This document shows, piece after piece, positions 42,984 through 51,079 of a DNA stretch of 64,000 nt. The position numbers were made by a program, and so were the translations under genes. Below the pieces are notes generated by a model. That model was given only the letters and a program-made list of their open reading frames with translations. It made no database searches and was not told the DNA's origin. Within the stretch, counting starts at the first letter, position 1; each line of letters begins with the position of its first letter. Where the stretch lies: contig NZ_JAGGOK010000056.1 in NCBI RefSeq assembly GCF_018614615.1, forward strand, positions 186,001 through 250,000, in the 5' to 3' direction. The stretch is from Streptomyces sp. ISL-100. Lineage in GTDB: Bacteria > Actinomycetota > Actinomycetes > Streptomycetales > Streptomycetaceae.

Positions 42984-44168
42984 TTGAGCAGGTTGCGCTG
43001 GCTGACCGCGGGGGAATCCCACGGCCCCGCACTCGTCGCGACGTTGGAGGGCCTTCCCTCCGGCGTCCCCGTCACCACGGAGATGGTGGCGGACGCGCTC
43101 GCCCGGCGGCGCCTCGGCTATGGGCGCGGCGCGCGTATGAAGTTCGAGAAGGATGAGGTCACCTTCCTCGGTGGCGTGCGGCACGGGCTCACCATGGGCG
43201 GTCCCGTAGCGATCATGGTCGGGAACACCGAGTGGCCCAAGTGGGAGCAGGTCATGTCGGCCGACCCCGTGGATCCCGACGAGCTGGCCAAACTGGCGCG
43301 CAACGCGCCGCTGACCCGCCCGCGCCCCGGGCACGCCGACCTCGCCGGCATGCAGAAGTACGCACTGGACGAGGCCCGGCCGGTGCTGGAGCGGGCGAGT
43401 GCGCGCGAGACCGCGGCCCGTGTGGCGCTGGGTACCGTCGCCCGCTCGTACCTCAAGCAGACCACCGGCATCGAGATCGTGTCGCACGTGGTGGAGCTGG
43501 CGGCCGCCAAGGCGCCGTACGGCGTGCTGCCCGTGCCCGCCGACGAGGCGAAGCTCGACGAGGACCCGGTGCGCTGCCTGGACGCGGACGCGTCGAAGGC
43601 GATGGTCGCCGAGATCGACCAGGCTCACAAGGACGGCGACACGCTGGGCGGTGTGGTCGAGGTGCTGGCGTACCACGTGCCCGTCGGGCTCGGGTCGTTC
43701 GTGCACTGGGACCGCCGCCTCGACGCCCGCCTCGCCGCCGCGCTGATGGGCATTCAGGCCATCAAGGGCGTCGAGGTCGGCGACGGCTTCGACCTGGCCC
43801 GGGTGCCGGGCAGCAAGGCGCACGACGAGATCGTGCCGACCGCCGAGGGCGTACGCCGTACCACCGGGCGCGCCGGCGGCACCGAGGGCGGCATGTCCAC
43901 CGGTGAGCTGCTGCGCGTACGGGCCGCTATGAAGCCCATCGCCACCGTGCCGCGCGCGCTCGCCACCATCGACACCGCCACCGGGGAGGTCGCGGCCGCG
44001 CACCACCAGCGCTCCGACGTGTGCGCCGTTCCGGCCGCCGGGATCGTAGCGGAGGCCATGGTCGCGCTCGTCCTCGCGGACGCCGTAGCGGAGAAGTTCG
44101 GCGGCGACAGCGTCGGGGAGACCCGGCGCAATGTGCAGAGCTACCTCGACAACCTGGTCGTGCGGTGA
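42984..44168 (+). CDS. aroC: chorismate synthase
   Basis: Last enzyme of the shikimate pathway, converting EPSP to chorismate with reduced FMN; 394 residues. The family signatures GESHGPALVATLEGLPSG near the N-terminus, RASARETAARVA in the middle, and the C-terminal SDVCAVPAAGIVAEAMVA region are all seen. The start is TTG 42984, supported by GAGGAG five bases upstream; no ATG or GTG in frame fits. It overlaps aroK by GTGA, so aroC-aroK-aroB-aroQ form a tightly coupled run. Confidence 0.97.
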   Translation: MSRLRWLTAGESHGPALVATLEGLPSGVPVTTEMVADALARRRLGYGRGARMKFEKDEVTFLGGVRHGLTMGGPVAIMVGNTEWPKWEQVMSADPVDPDELAKLARNAPLTRPRPGHADLAGMQKYALDEARPVLERASARETAARVALGTVARSYLKQTTGIEIVSHVVELAAAKAPYGVLPVPADEAKLDEDPVRCLDADASKAMVAEIDQAHKDGDTLGGVVEVLAYHVPVGLGSFVHWDRRLDARLAAALMGIQAIKGVEVGDGFDLARVPGSKAHDEIVPTAEGVRRTTGRAGGTEGGMSTGELLRVRAAMKPIATVPRALATIDTATGEVAAAHHQRSDVCAVPAAGIVAEAMVALVLADAVAEKFGGDSVGETRRNVQSYLDNLVVR

Positions 44169-44689
44169 GCGCGACAGGCGGCCCTGTCGTCGTACTCGTC
44201 GGGCCCATGGGGGTCGGCAAGTCGACCGTGGGCGCGCTCATCGCCGAGCGGCTGGGCGTGGCCTACCGGGACACGGATGCCGACATCGTCGCGGCTGACG
44301 GCCGGGCCATCGCCGAGATCTTCGTCGACGACGGCGAGGCGCACTTCCGTGACCTGGAGCGGGAGGCTGTGAAGGCCGCCCTCGCCGAGCACACGGGCGT
44401 CCTCGCGCTCGGCGGCGGCGCGGTCCTGGACGACAGCACCCGGGCGGCCCTGGCCGGGCTGCCCGTCGTCTACCTCTCCATGAACGTGACCGAGGCGATC
44501 AAGCGCGTCGGGCTCAACACCGCGCGCCCACTGCTGGCCGTCAACCCGCGCCAGCAGTGGAAGCAGCTGATGGAAGCGCGCCGTCATCTGTACGCCGAGG
44601 TGGCCGACGCGGTCGTCGAGACGGACGACCGCACCCCCGAAGAGGTCGCGCAGGCGGTCCTCGACGCACTCGAATTGAAGGAAGCATGA
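44165..44689 (+). CDS. aroK: shikimate kinase
   Basis: P-loop kinase phosphorylating shikimate at O3, 174 residues. The Walker A motif is GPMGVGKST (13-21), shikimate-binding residues include D in DTDADIV, the FRDLE arginine and GGGAVL, and the lid has an Arg in NTARPLL. GTG start overlapping the aroC stop, ATGA overlap with aroB. Confidence 0.95.
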   Translation: MSATGGPVVVLVGPMGVGKSTVGALIAERLGVAYRDTDADIVAADGRAIAEIFVDDGEAHFRDLEREAVKAALAEHTGVLALGGGAVLDDSTRAALAGLPVVYLSMNVTEAIKRVGLNTARPLLAVNPRQQWKQLMEARRHLYAEVADAVVETDDRTPEEVAQAVLDALELKEA

Positions 44690-45780
44690 CGGAGCAGGCA
44701 GTCACCCGTATCCAGATCGGCGGCAGCGAGGGCTCGGAGCCCTACGAGGTGCTGGTCGGCCGGCAGCTGCTCGGTGAGCTCCCCGGCCTGATCGGCGACC
44801 GGGCCCAGCGCGTCGCCGTCCTGCACCCCGAGGCGCTCGCCGGCACCGGTGAGACGATCCGCGAGGACCTCGCGGCCCAGGGCTACGAGGTCATCGCGAT
44901 CCAGCTGCCGAACGCCGAGGAGTCCAAGACCGTCGAGGTCGCCGCGTACTGCTGGAAGGCCCTCGGGCAGACCAACTTCACGCGTACGGACGTGATCGTC
45001 GGCGTGGGTGGGGGAGCCACCACCGACGTGGCCGGTTTCGTCGCGGCGACCTGGCTGCGCGGGGTGCGCTGGATCGCCGTACCGACGACCGTGCTCGGCA
45101 TGGTCGACGCGGCCGTCGGCGGCAAGACCGGCATCAACACCGCCGAGGGCAAGAACCTCGTCGGCGCCTTCCACCCGCCGGCCGGTGTGCTGTGCGACCT
45201 GGCGGCGCTGGACTCGCTGCCGGTCAACGACTACATCAGCGGCCTCGCCGAGATCATCAAGGCGGGCTTCATCGCCGACCCGGTGATCCTCGACCTGATC
45301 GAGGAGGACCCGGCGGCGGCCCGTACGCCCGAGGGGCCGCGCACCGCCGAGCTGATCGAGCGCGCGATCCGGGTGAAGGCCGACGTCGTATCGAGCGACC
45401 TGAAGGAATCGGGTCTGCGCGAAATCCTCAACTACGGTCACACGCTCGCGCACGCCATCGAGAAGAACGAGCGCTACAACTGGCGTCACGGCGCGGCTGT
45501 GTCGATCGGCATGGTCTTCGCCGCCGAACTGGGCCGCCTCGCGGGCCGTCTGGACGACGCGACCGCCGACCGGCACCGCACGGTGCTGGAATCGGTCGGG
45601 CTGCCGCTGACCTACCGCGGCGACCAGTGGCCCAAGCTGCTGGAGACCATGAAGGTCGACAAGAAGTCGCGCGGGAACCTGCTGCGCTTCATCGTCCTCG
45701 ACGGTCTCGCCAAGCCGACCGTGCTGGAGGGCCCCGACCCGGCGGTGCTGCTGGCAGCGTACGGCGAGGTGTCCAAGTGA
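44686..45780 (+). CDS. aroB: 3-dehydroquinate synthase
   Basis: NAD+- and metal-dependent synthase (second step of the shikimate pathway), 364 residues. The nucleotide motif GVGGGATTDVAGFVAATWLRG and metal ligands in LAEIIKAG, NYGHTLAHAIE and WRHGAAVSIGM are all present. ATG start overlapping the aroK stop, GTGA overlap with aroQ, so the shikimate enzymes are made in stoichiometric fashion. An additional aroG/aroF and aroA must lie elsewhere. Confidence 0.97.
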   Translation: MTEQAVTRIQIGGSEGSEPYEVLVGRQLLGELPGLIGDRAQRVAVLHPEALAGTGETIREDLAAQGYEVIAIQLPNAEESKTVEVAAYCWKALGQTNFTRTDVIVGVGGGATTDVAGFVAATWLRGVRWIAVPTTVLGMVDAAVGGKTGINTAEGKNLVGAFHPPAGVLCDLAALDSLPVNDYISGLAEIIKAGFIADPVILDLIEEDPAAARTPEGPRTAELIERAIRVKADVVSSDLKESGLREILNYGHTLAHAIEKNERYNWRHGAAVSIGMVFAAELGRLAGRLDDATADRHRTVLESVGLPLTYRGDQWPKLLETMKVDKKSRGNLLRFIVLDGLAKPTVLEGPDPAVLLAAYGEVSK

Positions 45781-46217
45781 CGCGGCGGGTGTTCGTCCTC
45801 AACGGGCCCAACCTCGGGCGTCTCGGCTCCCGCGAGCCCGACGTGTACGGCGCGACGTCGTACGCCGGGCTCGTCGAGGAGTGCGGACGGCTCGGCAAGG
45901 AGCTGGGCTTCGACGTCGACGTACGCGAGACGAACGACGAGGGGGAGTTGATCCGCTGGCTCCACGAGGCCGCGGACGGGTCAATTCCGGTCGTTATCAA
46001 CCCCGGTGCCTTCACGCATTACTCGTACGGAATGAGGGACGCGGCGGCCCAGCGCACCGCGCCGCTCATCGAGGTGCACATCTCGAACCCGTACTCGCGT
46101 GAGGAGTTCCGGCACACCTCGGTGATCGCCGCCGTCGCCAGCGGTACGGTCGCGGGCTTCGGCATCGGCTCGTACCGGCTCGCCCTGCGTGCCCTCGCCG
46201 AGGAACTCGACGGCTGA
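45777..46217 (+). CDS. aroQ: type II 3-dehydroquinate dehydratase
   Basis: Dodecameric type II enzyme of 146 residues making 3-dehydroshikimate. The active-site segments NGPNLGRLGSREP (with the Arg/Tyr lid), INPGAFTHYSYG and EVHISNPYSREEFRHTS (with the catalytic histidine) are intact. It starts at GTG overlapping the aroB stop. It ends the run: a strong terminator begins 14 bases later. Confidence 0.95.
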   Translation: MTRRVFVLNGPNLGRLGSREPDVYGATSYAGLVEECGRLGKELGFDVDVRETNDEGELIRWLHEAADGSIPVVINPGAFTHYSYGMRDAAAQRTAPLIEVHISNPYSREEFRHTSVIAAVASGTVAGFGIGSYRLALRALAEELDG

Positions 46218-46230
46218 GCGGGCACTCTGG

Positions 46231-46270
46231 ACCTGCCCCCGCCGTTCACAGTAGAACGGCGGGGGCAGGT
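46231..46270 (+). terminator. strong intrinsic terminator after aroQ
   Basis: A perfect 17-bp inverted repeat (46231-46247 with 46254-46270) has a 6-base loop (ACAGTA). It cleanly ends the aro operon. Confidence 0.9.
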
Positions 46271-46337
46271 ACCTTTCGGTAGGCCCGGGCCGTCCTGGCC
46301 GAGCAAGAGTCGCCTGTACGAGACGGAGTGGCACCGG

Positions 46338-47246
46338 ATGCAGCACGCAGTGGGGGCTCCGCTGCCACCACCCCACAGGCCCGCCGCAGGGTGGACGCAG
46401 GGCGCCCCGCACCCCGCCGGACCGCACGCAGGGCCTCCCGGGGGCCCGCCGGCCCCTCAGGGGCCTCCACACGCCTCCCAGGCCCCTCAGGGCCCTCACG
46501 CCCCGGGAGCGGCCCCTGGGCACGCACCGGCTCCCGGCTGGACCCCACAGGCCCCACAGCCCCAACAGCCCCCGCAGCACGCGCAGAGGCCGCCGTCCCG
46601 GGAGACCACCGGACACATCCAGCTGCCGCCCGGCGGTCCGGTCCCCGTCCCGGCGCCGCCGCCCGCCGCCGCGCCCACGGACACCGGCAGTACGACGCTG
46701 GCGGTGCTGCTCATCGGCCCCGCGGGCGCGGGCAAGACGACCGTCGCCAAGCACTGGGCCCAGCACCGCCGGGTGCCGACCGCGCACATCAGCCTCGACG
46801 ACGTACGCGAATGGGTGTGCTCGGGGTTCGCCGACCCGCAGTCCGGCTGGAACGACCAGTCCGAGGCCCAGTACCGCCTCGCCCGCCGCACCTGCGGCTT
46901 CGCCGCCCGCAACTTCCTGGCCAACGGCATCTCGTGCATCGTCGACGACGCGGTCTTCCCGGACCGTCCCGTCGTCGGACTCGGCGGCTGGAAGCGCCAC
47001 GTCGGGCCCGGGCTGCTGCCCGTGGTCATACTCCCCGGTCTGGAGATCGTGCTGGAGCGCAACGCCCAGCGCAGCGGTAACCGGCGCCTGTCGGACGAGG
47101 AAGTCGCCCGTATCCACGGCAGGATGGCGGGCTGGTACGGCTCGGGGCTGCCGATCATCGACAACTCGCAGTACGACGTGCCGACGACGGCCCGCGTCCT
47201 GGACGAGGTGCTGGCCCGCTCGATAGCCAGCCCGCCGGCCTGGTAG
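46338..47246 (+). CDS. ATP-binding protein with proline-rich N-terminus (AAA_33, polynucleotide kinase-like)
   Basis: A 302-residue protein. The first ~115 residues are Pro/Ala/Gln/Gly-rich and likely disordered. A P-loop domain follows, with Walker A GPAGAGKTT (127-135), then ISLDDVREWV and a lid-like RRLSDEEVARIHGRM. This resembles the AAA_33 or zeta-toxin/PNK-like kinase group; the substrate is not known. An antitoxin partner is not visible. It begins 120 bases after aroQ and precedes the degenerate M24 gene. Whether the low-complexity N-terminus is important cannot be read. Confidence 0.82.
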   Translation: MQHAVGAPLPPPHRPAAGWTQGAPHPAGPHAGPPGGPPAPQGPPHASQAPQGPHAPGAAPGHAPAPGWTPQAPQPQQPPQHAQRPPSRETTGHIQLPPGGPVPVPAPPPAAAPTDTGSTTLAVLLIGPAGAGKTTVAKHWAQHRRVPTAHISLDDVREWVCSGFADPQSGWNDQSEAQYRLARRTCGFAARNFLANGISCIVDDAVFPDRPVVGLGGWKRHVGPGLLPVVILPGLEIVLERNAQRSGNRRLSDEEVARIHGRMAGWYGSGLPIIDNSQYDVPTTARVLDEVLARSIASPPAW

Positions 47247-47323
47247 CGCCGGTTGGCCGGTCTTACACAGTGCCGCGGCGCACGGTCGGACGCGTTGAAG
47301 CGGCCGGACGGCGGCCGCGCTCG

Positions 47324-47338
47324 TACGCTCGAAACATG
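47324..47338 (+). promoter_or_regulatory. candidate leaderless promoter of the M24-family gene
   Basis: TACGCT (47324-47329) ends six bases before the ATG at 47336, and no Shine-Dalgarno exists. Spacing suggests that transcription begins at or near the start codon. No -35 is evident. Confidence 0.45.
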
Positions 47339-48442
47339 TCAGAGCTGTATGCGGTCCGCCGTGGACGGCTGCGCGACCGGTGCGCCGCTGCCGGCAGCGC
47401 CGCCGCACTGGTCTCCCGTCCCGCCAACGTCCGCTACCTCGCGGGCGGCGCCCCGCCCGGCGCCGTGCTGCTGCTGGGACCTGATGAGGACGTGCTGGTC
47501 TGCCCCGGCACCTCGGTCGCCGACCCGGCGGACGGCCGGCCCGACGAACAGCTGCGGATCACGGTCCTGCCCGCGCCGGGCGGCGACGCCGTCGTCGCGG
47601 CGGCCAGGACGGCGGCGGCGGCCGGCGCGGACTCGCTCGCCGTCGAGGAGCACCACCTGACTGTCGCCAGGCACCGGGCGCTCGCCTCGGTCGCCCCGCG
47701 ACTGCGCCTGGGCGACCTCGCCGGCGCCGTCGAGCAGCTGCGGATCGTCAAGGACGAGGAAGAGATCGCGTCCCTGCGGATCGCGGCCGAGATCACCGAC
47801 CAGGCCCTCGGCGAAATGCTCGAATCGATCCTGGTCGGCCGCACGGAGCGGCACCTCGCCCTGGAGCTTGAGCGCCGCCTGGTGGACCACGGGGCGGACG
47901 GGACCGCCTTCCCCACCTCGGTGGCCACCGGGCCGAACGCCGGCCTGGGCAGGCACCGGCCGTCGGACCGGCGGGTCGAGGAGGGTGATTTTCTCTCCGT
48001 CTGCCTCGGCGCGAACTACCGCGGCTACCGCTGCGAGATCGGCCGTACCTTCGTCATCGGTACGACGCCCGCGGACTGGCAGGTCGAGCTGTACGACGTC
48101 GTATTCGCCGCTCAGCGGGCGGGCCGGGAGGCGCTCGTGCCGGGCGCCGAGTACCGAGAAGTCGACCGCGCGGCCCGCCATGTACTGGCCGCGGCGGGCC
48201 ACGGCGAGGCCCTCGCGCCGCAGACTGGGCACGGTGTCGGGCTCGAAATCGAGGAGGACCCGCAGCTGGCACCTGCGGCCATGGGTAAACTGGACGCTTG
48301 TGTGCCGGTCACCGTCGAACCGGGGGTCCACCTCCCGGGCCGGGGCGGTGTTCGGATCGATGACACGCTCGTCGTGCGCCCCGAGGCGGACGGCGGACCC
48401 GAGCTACTCACCATTACGACCAAGGAGCTGCTCGCGCTGTAG
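47336..48442 (+). CDS. M24-family (Xaa-Pro peptidase-like) protein with altered metal site
   Basis: A 368-residue pita-bread-fold protein of the methionine aminopeptidase/aminopeptidase P superfamily, with creatinase-N (about 1-130) and M24 (about 145-368) domains. The five canonical dimetal ligands D, D, H, E, E map to C223, E234, H299, E328 and D342. So only H299 and E328 are conserved, with conservative changes at two others and Cys at the first. The second catalytic His usually in GLxxHE is E306. It may be inactive or use another chemistry. It is upstream of efp, where Xaa-Pro peptidases often sit. Confidence 0.85.
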   Translation: MSELYAVRRGRLRDRCAAAGSAAALVSRPANVRYLAGGAPPGAVLLLGPDEDVLVCPGTSVADPADGRPDEQLRITVLPAPGGDAVVAAARTAAAAGADSLAVEEHHLTVARHRALASVAPRLRLGDLAGAVEQLRIVKDEEEIASLRIAAEITDQALGEMLESILVGRTERHLALELERRLVDHGADGTAFPTSVATGPNAGLGRHRPSDRRVEEGDFLSVCLGANYRGYRCEIGRTFVIGTTPADWQVELYDVVFAAQRAGREALVPGAEYREVDRAARHVLAAAGHGEALAPQTGHGVGLEIEEDPQLAPAAMGKLDACVPVTVEPGVHLPGRGGVRIDDTLVVRPEADGGPELLTITTKELLAL

Positions 48443-48503
48443 CGCAGTGCCGCAGCGCGCATCCTCGGTCCCACCAGCCTTCAGTCCAGGAGATTCCGCA
48501 ACC

Positions 48504-49070
48504 GTGGCTTCCACGAACGACCTCAAGAACGGCATGGTGCTCAAGCTCGACGGGGGCCAGCTCTGGTCCGTCGTCGAGTTCCAGCACGTCAAGCCCGGCA
48601 AGGGCCCTGCCTTCGTGCGCACCAAGCTCAAGAACGTGCTGTCGGGCAAGGTCGTCGACAAGACCTTCAACGCCGGTGTCAAGGTCGAGACGGCCACCAT
48701 CGACCGGCGCGACATGCAGTTCTCGTACATGGACGGCGAGTACTTCGTCTTCATGGACATGGACACCTACGACCAGCTGATGGTCGACCGGAAGTCCGTC
48801 GGCGACGCCGCCAACTTCCTGATCGAGGGCTTCACCGCCTCCGTCGCCCAGCACGAGGGCGAGGTGCTCTACGTCGAGCTCCCGGCCGCCGTCGAGCTCA
48901 CCATCCAGCACACCGACCCCGGCGTCCAGGGCGACCGCTCCACCGGCGGCACCAAGCCCGCCACGCTGGAGACCGGTCACGAGATCCAGGTCCCGCTCTT
49001 CATCACCACCGGTGAGAAGATCAAGGTCGACACCCGCACCAGCGACTACCTCGGCCGGGTGAACAGCTAA
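48504..49070 (+). CDS. efp: translation elongation factor P
   Basis: A 188-residue three-domain OB/KOW protein that relieves ribosome stalling at polyproline stretches. The loop entering the peptidyl transferase centre reads HVKPGKGPAF, with K33 at the tip. The PGKGP palindrome is the actinobacterial form reported to work without a post-translational modification in Corynebacterium glutamicum. EpmA or EarP homologues are not seen nearby. GTG start with AGGAGA upstream; nusB follows two bases after the stop, so efp-nusB are co-transcribed. Confidence 0.97.
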   Translation: MASTNDLKNGMVLKLDGGQLWSVVEFQHVKPGKGPAFVRTKLKNVLSGKVVDKTFNAGVKVETATIDRRDMQFSYMDGEYFVFMDMDTYDQLMVDRKSVGDAANFLIEGFTASVAQHEGEVLYVELPAAVELTIQHTDPGVQGDRSTGGTKPATLETGHEIQVPLFITTGEKIKVDTRTSDYLGRVNS

Positions 49071-49072
49071 CC

Positions 49073-49501
49073 GTGGCTGCCCGGAATACGGCGCGCAAGC
49101 GCGCCTTCCAGATCCTCTTCGAGGCCGACCAGCGCGGTGAGTCCGTGCAGACGGTCCTCGCGGACTGGATGCGGCATGCCCGGACCGACACGCGTCAGCC
49201 GCCGGTCAGCGAGTACACGATGCAGCTTGTCGAGGGGTACGCGGAATACGCGGACCGCATCGAGGAGCTCATCGCCACGTACGCAGTCGACTGGACGATC
49301 GACCGGATGCCGGTCGTCGACCGGAACATCCTGCGGCTCGGCACGTACGAGCTGGTGTGGATGGACGAGACGCCCGACGCGGTGGTGATCGACGAGGCGG
49401 TGCAAATCGCCAAGGAGTTCTCCACCGACGACTCCCCGTCCTTCGTGAACGGCCTCCTGGGCCGTTTCAAGGACCTCAAGCCGAGTCTGCGTCGCCAGTA
49501 A
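49073..49501 (+). CDS. nusB: transcription antitermination factor NusB
   Basis: A 142-residue all-helical protein that with NusE(S10) binds boxA of rRNA leader and prevents termination. The conserved start AARNTARKRAFQILFE and C-terminal NGLLGRF fit NusB well. GTG 49073 is two bases after efp. A 19-bp terminator hairpin follows. Confidence 0.95.
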   Translation: MAARNTARKRAFQILFEADQRGESVQTVLADWMRHARTDTRQPPVSEYTMQLVEGYAEYADRIEELIATYAVDWTIDRMPVVDRNILRLGTYELVWMDETPDAVVIDEAVQIAKEFSTDDSPSFVNGLLGRFKDLKPSLRRQ

Positions 49502-49528
49502 AAGCCCCGCCGGGGTTATAAACGGCTG

Positions 49529-49570
49529 AAAGGGCCCGCAGCGCGCTTTTGAGCGTGCTGCGGGCCCTTT
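49529..49570 (+). terminator. intrinsic terminator after nusB
   Basis: Arms 49529-49547 and 49552-49570 pair over 19 bp with one G-U pair and a 4-base loop, ending in TTT. Confidence 0.88.
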
Positions 49571-49602
49571 CGTTGCGTTCGGCGCGGGGCGATGTACGAA
49601 GA

Positions 49603-49648
49603 ACGCCGGGGCCGGCGGAAGCCCGAAAGCTTCCGCCGGCCCCGGCGT
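49603..49648 (-). terminator. intrinsic terminator after bldD
   Basis: A perfect 20-bp repeat (49603-49622 with 49629-49648) with the 6-base loop CCGAAA. It faces the nusB terminator, and together they fill the convergent gap. Confidence 0.88.
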
Positions 49649-49674
49649 TACGTTTCTGCTGGCGTCGCTCGGAC

Positions 49675-50175
49675 TCAGACGTCCTCGTGAGCGACCGCAC
49701 GGCGCGCGTCCGCGTCGAGCACACCCCAGCTAATCAGCTGCTCGGTCAGGACCGAGGGCGACTGGTCGTAGATGACGGCCAGCGTGCGCAGATCGTCCTG
49801 ACGGATCGACAGGACCTTGCCGTTGTAGTCGCCGCGCTGCGACTGGATCGTCGCGGCGTAACGCTGGAGCGGGCCCGCCTTCTCGGCCGGGACGTGGGCG
49901 AGACGCTCCAGGTCCAGGCGCAGCTTCGGCGGCGGCTCGGCGGCGCCCCCCGGCGTCGTGCCCGGCAGGAGTTCCTGGACCGGGACGCCGTAGAAGTCCG
50001 CCAGCTCGGCGAGGCGCTGCACGGTCACGGCACGGTCGCCGCGCTCGTACGAGCCGACCACGACGGCTTTCCAGCGGCCCTGGGACTTCTCCTCGACACC
50101 ATGAAGAGAAAGGCCCTGCTGGGTGCGGATGGCGCGGAGCTTGGCCCCGAGCTGTTTTGCGTATTCGCTGGACAT
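49675..50175 (-). CDS. bldD: developmental master regulator BldD
   Basis: Dimeric repressor of streptomycete sporulation genes, 166 residues. The N-terminal HTH is about 5-70 (LRAIRTQQGLSLHGVEE ... SYERGDR). The C-terminal domain (about 80-166) binds tetrameric c-di-GMP with R114-G-D116, 8 residues, R125-QD-D128, the exact RXD-X8-RXXD signature. The ATG (50173-50175) follows GGGGAG; the 22 in-frame upstream codons are Ser/Arg-rich and not real. Two BldD boxes lie 57-87 bases upstream, so it is autoregulated. Between the efp-nusB and pyr operons, as in other streptomycetes. Confidence 0.97.
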   Translation of the reverse strand: MSSEYAKQLGAKLRAIRTQQGLSLHGVEEKSQGRWKAVVVGSYERGDRAVTVQRLAELADFYGVPVQELLPGTTPGGAAEPPPKLRLDLERLAHVPAEKAGPLQRYAATIQSQRGDYNGKVLSIRQDDLRTLAVIYDQSPSVLTEQLISWGVLDADARRAVAHEDV

Positions 50176-50232
50176 ATGGCTCCCCGGACGCTGTGACGAC
50201 GTGCGGCTCCGCCGCGCGGCTGGTCTCACTTG

Positions 50233-50262
50233 GTAACTCACTGTGAGGTTACGCAGCGTTAC
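50233..50262. promoter_or_regulatory. tandem BldD boxes (bldD autoregulation)
   Basis: GTTACGCAGCGTTAC (50248-50262) matches the BldD consensus as I recall it, nTnACnC(A/T)GnGTnAn, at every fixed position. Directly abutting, 50233-50247 (minus strand CTCACAGTGAGTTAC) matches with one mismatch. The pair lies 57-87 bases before the bldD start, and 145-174 bases before pyrR. Confidence 0.82.
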
Positions 50263-50360
50263 TTGGGTGCGTCAAGCCGAATGGGTCCAGACCGCCTACG
50301 CGGAGGGTCTCGCAAGGGCGGTCGAATACTGCTGGTACGGTGGGTGGCGCAATTCCGACG

Positions 50361-50396
50361 TCCTTTAAGGTCCGTCCCGTGAGGCGGAGAAGGAGG
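50361..50396 (+). promoter_or_regulatory. PyrR-binding hairpin over the pyrR Shine-Dalgarno
   Basis: TCCTT (50361-50365) can pair with AAGGA (50390-50394), an inner TCCG (50371-50374) with CGGA (50385-50388), and the loop 50375-50384 reads TCCCGTGAGG. With flanking bases it matches 12 of 14 positions of the PyrR consensus ARUCCNGNGAGGYU. The lower stem covers the AGGAGG (50391-50396) that serves the ATG at 50407. So PyrR-UMP binding should block translation. A TACGGT at 50336-50341 is a possible -10. Confidence 0.72.
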
Positions 50397-50406
50397 TCCG
50401 TTTCCA

Positions 50407-50982
50407 ATGGATACGGTTAATTCCGATGCCCCGCGCCCTGTTCTTGAGGGCCCTGACATCGAGCGGGTACTGACCCGCATCGCCCACGAGATCGTCGAGC
50501 GCGCCAAGGGTGCCGACGACGTGGTGCTCCTCGGCATTCCCACCCGCGGCGTCTTCCTGGCCCGCCGGCTGGCCGCCAGGCTCGAAGAGATCACCGGCCG
50601 CAAAATGCCGGTCGGCTCCCTCGACATCACCATGTACCGCGACGACCTGCGCATGCGCCCCGCGCGGGCCCTCGCCCGTACCGAGATCCCCGGTGACGGC
50701 ATCGAGGACCGGCTCGTCGTGCTCGTCGACGACGTGCTCTTCTCCGGCCGTACGATCCGGGCCGCGCTGGACGCGCTGGGCGACATCGGCCGCCCCCGCG
50801 CCGTACAGCTCGCGGTCCTCGTCGACCGGGGCCACCGGGAACTGCCGATCCGCGCCGACTACGTCGGCAAGAACCTCCCCACGTCGTTGCGGGAGACGGT
50901 CAAGGTCCAGCTCTCCGAGGAGGACGGCCGCGACGCCGTGCTGCTCGGGCTCCAGCAGACCGCTCCGGCCGGCGAGCAGTAG
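50407..50982 (+). CDS. pyrR: bifunctional pyr operon regulator / uracil phosphoribosyltransferase PyrR
   Basis: A 191-residue PRTase-fold RNA-binding protein that senses UMP and represses pyr genes, with residual UPRTase activity. The PRPP motif is LVVLVDDVLFSGRTIRAAL and the family motif PTRGVFLARRLA is seen near residue 45. A hairpin like that of mycobacterial PyrR targets lies over its own Shine-Dalgarno, so the operon is likely controlled by translational repression. It is first gene of the pyr run; pyrB begins 97 bases later. Confidence 0.95.
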   Translation: MDTVNSDAPRPVLEGPDIERVLTRIAHEIVERAKGADDVVLLGIPTRGVFLARRLAARLEEITGRKMPVGSLDITMYRDDLRMRPARALARTEIPGDGIEDRLVVLVDDVLFSGRTIRAALDALGDIGRPRAVQLAVLVDRGHRELPIRADYVGKNLPTSLRETVKVQLSEEDGRDAVLLGLQQTAPAGEQ

Positions 50983-51079
50983 CGGGCTCCGGTACGGACC
51001 CGGACCGCCGGGGCCGTGCTCCGGCCTGCCCTCCTGCCCGCCTCCACATACGCGCCCCTCACGAACCACGGAGCACCAG

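Noticed and set aside
46357..46620. Repeat array in the Pro-rich part of the kinase-like gene
   Set aside because: Low-complexity coding sequence with imperfect proline codon runs, not a spaced repeat array or CRISPR.
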